This document shows, in pieces, positions 32,102 through 37,962 of a stretch of DNA of 42,966 nucleotides. Origin of the DNA: Lentibacillus salicampi (GTDB taxonomy: Bacteria > Bacillota > Bacilli > Bacillales > Amphibacillaceae); contig NZ_SRHY01000028.1 of assembly GCF_004565465.1 (NCBI RefSeq), positions 1 to 42,966 on the forward strand, written 5' to 3'. The notes below the pieces were generated by a model. The model was not told the origin of the DNA and made no database searches. It worked only from the letters and a program-made list of their open reading frames with translations. Position 1 is the stretch's first letter. The number at the start of each line of letters is the position of its first letter. The translations under genes were made by a program, and so were the position numbers.

Positions 32102-32651
32102 CGACTTTTACCTCAAATTCTTCATTCTGTTCAGCAACCGTGATACCGTCTATGATTTGACCTGTATCAGCATCGACAACTTGTCCGTCAATGACCTCAA
32201 ACGCTTTTTTGATATCGGATTTGCTCGGTGATTCTTTGACTTTGATATAATCAGTCATGCCTGCATCCTTGAGCGACTGAATAACAGTATTGTCGTCATA
32301 TTCCCATTTAGGCTGCTTCTTTTTGAATCGAATGCGCCCGTTTGGTAGTTTTTGAGACTTGAATTTTGGATCATTTTCACGTTTTGTCATTGCGTACCGG
32401 GCCAATAACCCTTGAAAGTAATCAATGGATTGCTGTGCCTTCTCATTTTCTTCTTTGTTCCAGTTTTCGATTTTTTCAATCTCATCAGTTGCTAGTTTAT
32501 TGTTGGCCTTTTTCTGTTCCTCGTACTGTGCAATTTTCCTTAGTGCCCAATTTGCTTTTTCATCCGTGTCCACCGTAAACGCTTCTTTTTCCGTTTGTTC
32601 CTGCTTCTCCAGATATTCTTGCAAACTAGCTTGTGCTTGAATTTTGCTCAT
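32094..32651 (-). CDS. gam: Host-nuclease inhibitor, Gam family (Mu Gam-like)
   Basis: 185 residues. Coiled coil (EKANWALRKIAQYEEQKKANNKLATDEI), then the conserved FQGLLARYAMTKRENDPKFKSQKLPNGRIRFKKKQPKW segment, followed by a Gam C-terminal part (DYIKVKESPSKSDIKKAFEV). Mu Gam binds DNA ends and blocks RecBCD/AddAB. Placed directly before ERF, as expected for an annealing-recombination module. Confidence 0.9.
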   Translation of the reverse strand: MSKIQAQASLQEYLEKQEQTEKEAFTVDTDEKANWALRKIAQYEEQKKANNKLATDEIEKIENWNKEENEKAQQSIDYFQGLLARYAMTKRENDPKFKSQKLPNGRIRFKKKQPKWEYDDNTVIQSLKDAGMTDYIKVKESPSKSDIKKAFEVIDGQVVDADTGQIIDGITVAEQNEEFEVKVDE

Positions 32652-32653
32652 TT

Positions 32654-32821
32654 TTATACCCCCATCTCATTTAATTGGTTTTCCATATGATAAAAATGTA
32701 AGTCACGCAAGTCATCAATCGTCCCGTCTGCCGCAACATGCGAGGATGCGATAACAAAGGCTTTGTCAATATCTTTAATCCTTTTTCGTTCCCGTTCGTA
32801 AATGTTTATATATTTGTTCAT
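32654..32821 (-). CDS. Small hypothetical protein, 55 aa
   Basis: From the ATG at 32821 with GGAGCGG upstream. Basic helix start (MNKYINIYERERKRIKDIDK) then a soluble second half. Family not recognised. Confidence 0.65.
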   Translation of the reverse strand: MNKYINIYERERKRIKDIDKAFVIASSHVAADGTIDDLRDLHFYHMENQLNEMGV

Positions 32822-32869
32822 AATATCCGCTCCAGTATGGTACACTTATAGTAAGTTTATTTTTACTAG

Positions 32870-32920
32870 GGCGCTTTACATCAGCAGTCCCCAAACTGCT
32901 ACAGCTATTATTAAAGCGCC
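32870..32920. repeat. 9-bp inverted repeat enclosing a second hairpin
   Basis: GGCGCTTTA (32870-32878) and TAAAGCGCC (32912-32920), with AGCAGT/ACTGCT inside. No T-run follows on either strand, so it is not a normal terminator. It could be a message-stabilising structure or a binding site. Confidence 0.5.
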
Positions 32921-32956
32921 TGATAGATTCATGTAAAAATCATGTTCCGTGTACAA
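32876..32956 (-). CDS. Possible 26-residue membrane peptide, TTG start
   Basis: GGAGGTGA lies directly before TTG, then YTEHDFYMNLSGALIIAVAV and WGLLM to the stop. The strong ribosome site and single membrane segment favour a real small gene. It overlaps the GGCGCTTTA/TAAAGCGCC inverted repeat. Confidence 0.5.
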   Translation of the reverse strand: MYTEHDFYMNLSGALIIAVAVWGLLM

Positions 32957-32960
32957 TTAA

Positions 32961-33263
32961 TCACCTCCATTTCTTTAGAATGTCCGAGAAGACAACGGCA
33001 TCTTTCCCTCGAATACAGAAACCGTCCCAAAGTTGCACATATGCTTCATTTAATCGGCCATGTCCGCAACACGCATTCATGACTCCCGGTAGGGTACCTA
33101 AACATGCGTCGTGCCCTTCTTTTGTCGCGTGTTCGCCGCAATAGCCGCATGGCCTTTCTTTGTGAGTTTCTACGGTTGTCTCCTTCGTGTCACAGTAAAC
33201 CCATTCATCGTTTAGGTATTCTATCGGATGACCTCTTAGATGTGATTTGGCTGTTATTTTCAT
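32961..33263 (-). CDS. Cys-rich putative zinc-binding phage protein, 100 aa
   Basis: CGYCGEHATKEGHDACLGTL and CCGHGRLNEAYVQLWDG give several Cys/His zinc ligands. This kind of protein is widespread in phage early regions, with no known function. The ATG at 33263 (GGGAG upstream) is preferred over the TTG one codon before. Confidence 0.75.
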   Translation of the reverse strand: MKITAKSHLRGHPIEYLNDEWVYCDTKETTVETHKERPCGYCGEHATKEGHDACLGTLPGVMNACCGHGRLNEAYVQLWDGFCIRGKDAVVFSDILKKWR

Positions 33264-33271
33264 CAACTCCC

Positions 33272-33343
33272 TTAAATACTAAAAATCACAATTGCCCAAC
33301 TCACCAATGCGACAAACGGGAAAAACTTATCGGGGTCAAACAT
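33272..33343 (-). CDS. Possible 23-residue membrane peptide
   Basis: ATG-started frame MFDPDKFFPFVALVSWAIVI ending FSI. AAGGA eight bases upstream, and an eight-base overlap with the previous gene. Nearly all one membrane segment. Confidence 0.45.
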   Translation of the reverse strand: MFDPDKFFPFVALVSWAIVIFSI

Positions 33344-33584
33344 AGCCGCTATCCTTGTACTTCTCGACAATGGCATTAGCGTCTAATGTCGGATTAATGC
33401 TTTCTAAAATCCGCTTTGCTTCATTAATCTGCTCCTGCTCTTTTTGCTGTGCGTGAAGTTCATTCGCTGACTTGATCGCATTTTCCAAATGGAGTGCAGC
33501 TTTTTTGTATTCACCTTCCATATAAAGCCCTAATGCTTCCGTTAAACTGTACATAAAGTAGCGGTTTTCTTCTGATTCAGTCAT
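33336..33584 (-). CDS. Hypothetical helical phage protein, 82 aa
   Basis: Helical, with MEGEYKKAALHLENAIKSAN resembling a single TPR-like hairpin. Overlaps both neighbours. Family not recognised. Confidence 0.7.
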   Translation of the reverse strand: MTESEENRYFMYSLTEALGLYMEGEYKKAALHLENAIKSANELHAQQKEQEQINEAKRILESINPTLDANAIVEKYKDSGYV

Positions 33585-33799
33585 TTGGTTACCTCCTCTA
33601 AATTACGACTCTTACTTACCAGCCGATAAAGATGCATCACTTCCGGATTGGCCCGCTCGAACTCGGCTCTTTTCAGTATTGGTATTTCATAAACTTGCTC
33701 CATGTCGGTCATGAGATTGACAAGACGGTTTGTGCGCATGGGTTCATTGCTTTGCAAAATGTCAAAATAACGGTTTTGGAATTGTTGTAAATCGGTCAT
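33581..33799 (-). CDS. Hypothetical phage protein, 72 aa
   Basis: MTDLQQFQNRYFDILQSNEP, helical, with RTNRLVNLMTDMEQVYEIP. Starts right after the HTH gene stop. Family not recognised. Confidence 0.7.
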   Translation of the reverse strand: MTDLQQFQNRYFDILQSNEPMRTNRLVNLMTDMEQVYEIPILKRAEFERANPEVMHLYRLVSKSRNLEEVTK

Positions 33800-34015
33800 T
33801 TAACTCAACTCCTTTAATTTATCTTCCATGAATAAATCGTTTAACGTACAATCGAATATTTGCGCGAGCATTTTTGCTTCGGATATTGTAAAATCCTTCT
33901 TGCCCCGCTCTTTCTCGTGGTATGTCTGCGGGTGCATGCCGATCATTTTTGCGATTTCTTTTTGGTGCATGTCGCGTTCGCGTCTGGCAACGTATAAGTT
34001 GACGTTTTTAGTCAT
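33800..34015 (-). CDS. Small HTH transcription regulator (XRE/Cro type), 71 aa
   Basis: From the ATG at 34015 the protein is a single XRE helix-turn-helix: ARRERDMHQKEIAKMIGMHP, then QTYHEKERGKKDFTISEAKML and IFDCTLNDLF. A longer in-frame reading overlaps the 64-residue gene and lacks homology. Overlap with that gene is eight bases. Probably an early-gene regulator distinct from the Cro-like gene. Confidence 0.85.
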   Translation of the reverse strand: MTKNVNLYVARRERDMHQKEIAKMIGMHPQTYHEKERGKKDFTISEAKMLAQIFDCTLNDLFMEDKLKELS

Positions 34016-34202
34016 GGTACAAGCACCCGTTACAAAAAATACTCGTCCCCGAAAAATCATCTCCTGATTGAATAATGTGCGCCAGTTCATCTGGTTGGAC
34101 CTCGTGTTCTTTCCCGCATATTGGGCAGGAAGAAAAAATCTCATCCTCATATAAATCCATTTTCATTTCTACATCATCGGTTGATTTTTTAATGTATAAC
34201 AT
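34008..34202 (-). CDS. Small zinc-finger-like protein, 64 aa
   Basis: CPICGKEHEV and CNGCLYHD give four Cys for a zinc ribbon. Acidic elsewhere. Sits between antirepressor and HTH genes. Function unknown. Confidence 0.7.
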   Translation of the reverse strand: MLYIKKSTDDVEMKMDLYEDEIFSSCPICGKEHEVQPDELAHIIQSGDDFSGTSIFCNGCLYHD

Positions 34203-34958
34203 TTATATCAGCTCCTTGATTTTTTGTTTACCTGTTTCGTTGTAACGGAAAGAAGGTACTTGCTTATGGCTATGACGCGATTTGTCTAAGACCTCAATTC
34301 CATATTCATCTGTTTTCAGACCATTTGCGTTTGCTATTCTACCGATTTTATTAGGTGTAACCCCTAACTCTTTTCCGATTTCTGTAGCGCTGTATGTCTT
34401 TTCCGTTTGCGGTCTGTAATCCGTCTGGTTATCAGTCAATGTCTCCAAGGCATTCACTTGCAATAATTCAACCGCTACTGGTGATAAAGTTTTATTTTTC
34501 TGCATATCAAGAACTAATTTTGCTTGACGTGTTCGAGCGTTCATTAACCTTGCTTCGGCTTTCATCTTTTCAATTTGTAACTTGTCATAATCTGATTGTG
34601 GTTGAACAGCTTGTATTTCGCCCTTGCGTAATGCTTTCAATGTTTTTCGGACGAATGATCTAAACTCTTTAGCTTTTGGCTTAGAAGAAAGCATAGTGAC
34701 TTCATAAATTCCATCTTCATTGAAAATCCGGGTTTCGTATTTCTTCCCATCAGTTGAGGACAATTTGTCCGCTACTGAAAATTCGTTGTCGTCAAGATAA
34801 GAGTTCCGCTGAACAATCTTATCCACTCCACTTCGATCGGAATAACCTAATGATTTTGATAACTGTTCAATGGTCATTACTGGTTCGTTCTGTTCATTCC
34901 AGTAAATTTCAACCTCATTACCTTCAAACACTTCATTAACAGCTAATGTTAAACTCAT
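34203..34958 (-). CDS. Antirepressor, BRO-N domain
   Basis: 251 residues. The N-terminal BRO/Rha-type domain shows VFEGNEVEIYWNEQNEPVMT, then LGYSDRSGVDKIVQRN and RIFNEDGIYEVTMLSSKPKA (KEFR). A central helix follows, then a C-terminal DNA-binding part (SATEIGKELGVTPNKIGRIA). Likely antagonises the CI-type repressor or regulates early genes. Second gene of the leftward early operon. Confidence 0.9.
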   Translation of the reverse strand: MSLTLAVNEVFEGNEVEIYWNEQNEPVMTIEQLSKSLGYSDRSGVDKIVQRNSYLDDNEFSVADKLSSTDGKKYETRIFNEDGIYEVTMLSSKPKAKEFRSFVRKTLKALRKGEIQAVQPQSDYDKLQIEKMKAEARLMNARTRQAKLVLDMQKNKTLSPVAVELLQVNALETLTDNQTDYRPQTEKTYSATEIGKELGVTPNKIGRIANANGLKTDEYGIEVLDKSRHSHKQVPSFRYNETGKQKIKELI

Positions 34959-35150
34959 TTAATTTCCTCCCTCTCTCCCATCACCGCCCCACATTTGATT
35001 ATCCGAAGTCTTGGCGGTAGTCGTATTTTTATTGAAATATTGTTATCCGACTGGTCGCTTCATCCGAAACTGGACTGCATGGCGTACTCTTTTGCTCGTT
35101 CAGATATTCAAATGTGAGGGTGATGGTTCTCTTTTTTTATCATAATACCT
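34959..35150. other. Gene-free gap after the Cro-like gene
   Basis: About 190 bases with no convincing gene. It holds three short plus-strand repeats of the type T(T/C)ATCCGA (near 34998, 35044 and 35067) and a distal operator at its right end. The role of the repeats is unknown. Confidence 0.4.
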
Positions 35151-35160
35151 TTAAACGGTA
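35146..35160. promoter_or_regulatory. Distal repressor operator (15 bp)
   Basis: TACCTTTAAACGGTA. It is identical to the operator in the repressor promoter at 12 of 15 positions. It overlaps the end of the Cro-like gene, where a bound repressor could block transcription or loop to the promoter sites. Confidence 0.55.
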
Positions 35161-35393
35161 CTACTGTTTAAAAAATTTTCATCGTATTCACCATCTTCAA
35201 TAACAGGAAGCCGTATCATGTCAGATGGAATTCCATATAGTTTTGCGGCTTTTCTTAACGTTGTACTAGGGATGATAACTTTGTTTTGTTCGTATCCGCG
35301 TAATGTTTTGGGCGTTACGCCTATTTTTACAGCGGCTTCATCTTGCTTGTAACCAGCATTTACCCTAGCCGCCGCCAGTGATATTTGAATCAT
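35151..35393 (-). CDS. Cro-like XRE regulator, 80 aa
   Basis: First gene of the leftward early operon. From the ATG at 35393 with GAGGAGG upstream: ISLAAARVNAGYKQDEAAVK, then GVTPKTLRGYEQNK and a helical tail. The early promoter lies 33-61 bases before this start, so the longer in-frame reading would begin inside the promoter. Expected to repress the repressor gene during lytic growth (inference). Confidence 0.9.
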   Translation of the reverse strand: MIQISLAAARVNAGYKQDEAAVKIGVTPKTLRGYEQNKVIIPSTTLRKAAKLYGIPSDMIRLPVIEDGEYDENFLNSSTV

Positions 35394-35425
35394 TTTTTTC
35401 CTCCTCTCTGTCGATGTCTGAACCA

Positions 35426-35454
35426 AGTATACTAACTTTAAAAAGTAGTGTCAA
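35426..35454 (-). promoter_or_regulatory. Early leftward promoter with internal operator
   Basis: TTGACA (35454-35449) and TATACT (35431-35426) with exactly 17 bp between. The spacer contains TAACTTTAAAAAGTA (35433-35447), 12 of 15 identical to the distal operator. This near-consensus promoter drives the Cro-like gene and early operon, and bound repressor would block it. Confidence 0.88.
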
Positions 35455-35474
35455 TAGATTTTAAGAAAAACTTT

Positions 35475-35489
35475 TATCCTTTTACGGTA
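35475..35489. promoter_or_regulatory. Weak repressor operator between the divergent promoters
   Basis: TATCCTTTTACGGTA, with one good half-site (ACGGTA) and one degenerate. Centre-to-centre distances to its neighbours are about 42 and 35 bp. Confidence 0.45.
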
Positions 35490-35499
35490 TATTTATCCC

Positions 35500-35528
35500 T
35501 TGCAAAAGTTACCGAAAAACGGTATTAT
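35500..35528 (+). promoter_or_regulatory. Repressor promoter with internal operator
   Basis: TTGCAA (35500-35505) and TATTAT (35523-35528), spacer 17 bp. The spacer and -10 edge contain TACCGAAAAACGGTA (35510-35524), an inverted repeat of TACCG/CGGTA. Suggests autoregulation by the repressor or repression by the Cro-like protein. Confidence 0.85.
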
Positions 35529-35552
35529 AGTAGTAGAAAGTGAGGTGATAAC

Positions 35553-36200
35553 ATGAATCCAAAAGAAATTTTCGCTAAAAATCTTCAATATTACTTAGAT
35601 AGAAATGGTATAACTCAAACAGATTTAGCGAACAAATTAAATTATCCAGAAATGACGGTTTCTAACTGGATTAAAGCAAAAACGTATCCGCGGGTGGATA
35701 AGGTACAACAAATGGCTGACTATTTTAACGTATCCCGTTCAGATTTAACAGAAGAAAAGAAAAAAGCTATTTCCGTTTCATCATCCACCTACCCATTCCT
35801 GCCCACCAACGTTGCAGCCGGACTACCTGAAAACGTATCCGGCATAACGGATAATGATGTGGAACATATCGACATACCGGATAGCATCATGGGTAAGTGG
35901 GCAGGACACGATGACGTTTATCTAATGCGGATAAACGGGCAATCCATGAACAATGTCATACCCGATCAGTCACTAATAGCTGTTAAACCTATTGATTTAG
36001 AAAACCTAAACAACAGTGACATTGTGGTATTCAGCTACGAACACGAATATTCGGTCAAACGTTTTTACAAACAAGATGACAAAATGGTGTTCCGTCCAGA
36101 TTCTGACGATATCCGATTTACAGACTATATTACAAACGTCAGCAACTCGGATTTAAAGATACACGGTAAGGTCGTCATTTACATTGTCGAGCAGAATTAA
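35553..36200 (+). CDS. CI-like lysogeny repressor with LexA/S24 protease domain
   Basis: 215 residues. XRE helix-turn-helix at about 15-60 (GITQTDLANKLNYPEMTVSN). The cleavage site is A89-G90 (NVAAGLPE). The S24 domain has S131 (INGQSMNN) and K169 (YSVKRFY) as Ser-Lys dyad. SOS/RecA-induced self-cleavage should inactivate it and induce the prophage. AGTGAGGTGATAAC gives its ribosome site. Divergent from the Cro-like gene and followed by a terminator. Confidence 0.95.
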   Translation: MNPKEIFAKNLQYYLDRNGITQTDLANKLNYPEMTVSNWIKAKTYPRVDKVQQMADYFNVSRSDLTEEKKKAISVSSSTYPFLPTNVAAGLPENVSGITDNDVEHIDIPDSIMGKWAGHDDVYLMRINGQSMNNVIPDQSLIAVKPIDLENLNNSDIVVFSYEHEYSVKRFYKQDDKMVFRPDSDDIRFTDYITNVSNSDLKIHGKVVIYIVEQN

Positions 36201-36201
36201 A

Positions 36202-36253
36202 TTATTACGTAATAACTTAATCAATTGGGCGGTTAGCTACCGCCCTTCTTTTA
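36202..36253 (+). terminator. Palindrome and terminator between repressor and integrase
   Basis: TTATTACGTAATAA (36202-36215) is a perfect palindrome. GGGCGGT-TAGCT-ACCGCCC (36227-36245) plus TTCTTTTAT forms a terminator directly ahead of the integrase ribosome site AGGAGG. Integrase expression may therefore be low in the lysogen and need read-through. Confidence 0.8.
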
Positions 36254-36264
36254 TAGGAGGAAAC

Positions 36265-37335
36265 ATGGCTATCTACAAGGATAAAAAACGCGGCACATAT
36301 TATTTTGTGACCAGGATAAACGGTAAGCAGGTAAAGCGCAGGGGATTTAAAACGAAAAAAGCTGCCAAGATAGCAGAAGCACAAGTATTAAATGATGCAG
36401 ATAAAGGTGTGAGGGAATATGGTAACTACGCCTTTGATGAAACGGCGAACGAATATCTTGAATGGTACAAGCGTCGCCGGAAGGAATCATCATACAATAA
36501 AACGAAAAGCATCATAGACACGCACTTGATTCCACATTTCGGCAGCACCAAACTAAAGAAAATCGGATCCAGTGATATTATAAATTACCAAAACGAATTA
36601 ATTGATCGTTCGGCGGTCAGTCATGTAAAAAAAATACATCAAGTGCTGTCTGCTGTATTCAATTATGCCGCCCGGATGCAGTACACTACAGAAAATCCCG
36701 CCCGACTTGCTGGTAATGTGGATATAGAGGAAGAAAAGCATATCAATTATTGGACGTTGGATGAATTTAAACAGTTTATGTCCTGTGTGGATAGTGAATT
36801 GTACTATGCGTTCTTTATGACAATGTATTATTCGGGCATGCGTAAAGGTGAAGCGCTGGCTTTAACCTGGAACGATATTGATTTTAGCGACAATATGATC
36901 AATGTGGACAAGACCGCCTATAATCGGAATATCACATCGCCCAAAACATCATCATCGAAACGGCAATTATTAATGCCACAGTACGTAATGAATCTGCTTG
37001 CTGAATTAAAATTACGGCGTAAAACAAAAAATGGGTATGCGGTATTCGGGGAATTTTATAAACACATATCCACTACATCGTTGGATCGGTACTTTGAGAA
37101 GTATATAAAAGCATCTGACGTGAAACGGATCCGCATACATGATTTTCGGCACAGCCATGCATCCTATTTAATCAATAAAGGCACAATAGCATCATTGGTT
37201 GCCAAACGGTTAGGACATAAAGATGTGGCTGTCACATTAAATACCTATTCTCATCTTTACCCTTCCACAGAAAAAGAAATCATCTCCCAAATGGAAGATG
37301 ATTTTAAGAAAGCAGATATTGTCGATTTTAAATGA
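36265..37335 (+). CDS. int: Phage tyrosine integrase
   Basis: 356 residues. N-terminal arm-binding domain (1-45, MAIYKDKKRGTYYFVTRING), SAM-like core-binding domain (about 55-150), and catalytic domain with R193 (YYSGMRKGEAL), K227, H292-R295 (IHDFRHSH), H318 (RLGHKD) and Y328 (NTYSHLYPS). Recombines phage attP with attB in ssrA. An upstream in-frame start overlaps the repressor stop, but AGGAGGAAAC before 36265 is decisive. The stop is 65 bases from the tmRNA end. Confidence 0.96.
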   Translation: MAIYKDKKRGTYYFVTRINGKQVKRRGFKTKKAAKIAEAQVLNDADKGVREYGNYAFDETANEYLEWYKRRRKESSYNKTKSIIDTHLIPHFGSTKLKKIGSSDIINYQNELIDRSAVSHVKKIHQVLSAVFNYAARMQYTTENPARLAGNVDIEEEKHINYWTLDEFKQFMSCVDSELYYAFFMTMYYSGMRKGEALALTWNDIDFSDNMINVDKTAYNRNITSPKTSSSKRQLLMPQYVMNLLAELKLRRKTKNGYAVFGEFYKHISTTSLDRYFEKYIKASDVKRIRIHDFRHSHASYLINKGTIASLVAKRLGHKDVAVTLNTYSHLYPSTEKEIISQMEDDFKKADIVDFK

Positions 37336-37440
37336 AATGTTCCCACTGTTGTTACCACGAATTTATAAATACTGTCGTATCAGTGTTTGTAAGTATTAAG
37401 TGGAGACGGTGGGAATCGAACCCACGTCCAGAGATATCGC
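37336..37440. other. Attachment-site junction (attR side) at the ssrA 3' end
   Basis: The phage integrase gene ends 65 bases from the 3' end of ssrA. tmRNA 3' ends are a well-known target for tyrosine integrases. The core must lie within the T-arm/acceptor sequence (about 37401-37430). The second copy is not in the window, so the exact core cannot be defined. Confidence 0.65.
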
Positions 37441-37763
37441 CACTCAGACATCTACACGCATAGTTGACATATTATCATTCGCATACCGTTCAGCCTGCCA
37501 ACAGGCTTACCGGCAGCTAGTCTGATTAGTTTCTGCCATCATCCTCAGACGGTGGATAACGGAATAGCCCGCTTGATTTGAGACCCTTCAATCTGCCACA
37601 CGGGCGATAGCAGGAAGGATCGCTCTAGGCAGTGCTTAGGCAGCTGCTAAAGCAGGAGTTTGTTCTTTTTCGCCGTTTATATTTAGCGAGTAACGTTTTA
37701 CGAGCCGTAACCTCGACGCGCAGTCTGAGCTCAATCTATCCCTGTCGAATCCGTAACGTCCCC
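37401..37763 (-). ncRNA. ssrA: Transfer-messenger RNA (tmRNA)
   Basis: Rescues stalled ribosomes with SmpB. The 5' end GGGGACGTTACGGATTCGAC pairs its first 7 bases with CGTCTCC near the 3' end (including one G-U pair). The T-arm is GTGGGTTCGATTCCCAC. A tag frame ends NGEKEQTPALAAA-stop (TAA at 37638-37636). 363 bases, normal for the family. After the discriminator A the sequence is CTT, so CCA is not encoded. The expected GCT resume codon at 37687 is one base out of frame with the tag. Confidence 0.93.
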
Positions 37764-37832
37764 ATAGAAATAATGGAGAATACGCTCGGATAGACGAGCA
37801 ATATTCATTTAGTTGTCATTACGACAATTATA

Positions 37833-37860
37833 ATTATAACAAAAACAGCCTGAAAGTCAA
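37833..37860 (-). promoter_or_regulatory. ssrA promoter
   Basis: TTGACT (37860-37855), 16 bp, TATAAT (37838-37833). This predicts transcription starting some 60-70 bases before the mature tmRNA 5' end. The 5' leader includes TTGTC-ATTAC-GACAA. Confidence 0.85.
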
Positions 37861-37921
37861 GCGTTGATCGCGCCTACCCTGCTTCTGCTGTGTATCAGTC
37901 CTTTCCTATAATTTCCTGGAC

Positions 37922-37954
37922 AAAAATAGAACAGCTGCATCTAACAGCTGCTCC
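37922..37954 (-). terminator. Terminator of the catalase gene
   Basis: On the minus strand GAGCAGCTG-TTAGATG-CAGCTGTTC (one G-T pair) followed by TATTTTTG, nine bases after the stop. Confidence 0.85.
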
Positions 37955-37962
37955 ATTTCACT

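Noticed and set aside
38..37335. Toxin-antitoxin, abortive infection, retron or other defence cargo
   Set aside because: I looked for two-gene toxin pairs, reverse transcriptase, Abi-type or NTPase cargo near the lysis and integrase ends, where morons usually lie. None was found. The MazG-like gene alone is a housekeeping nucleotide hydrolase, not a toxin system.
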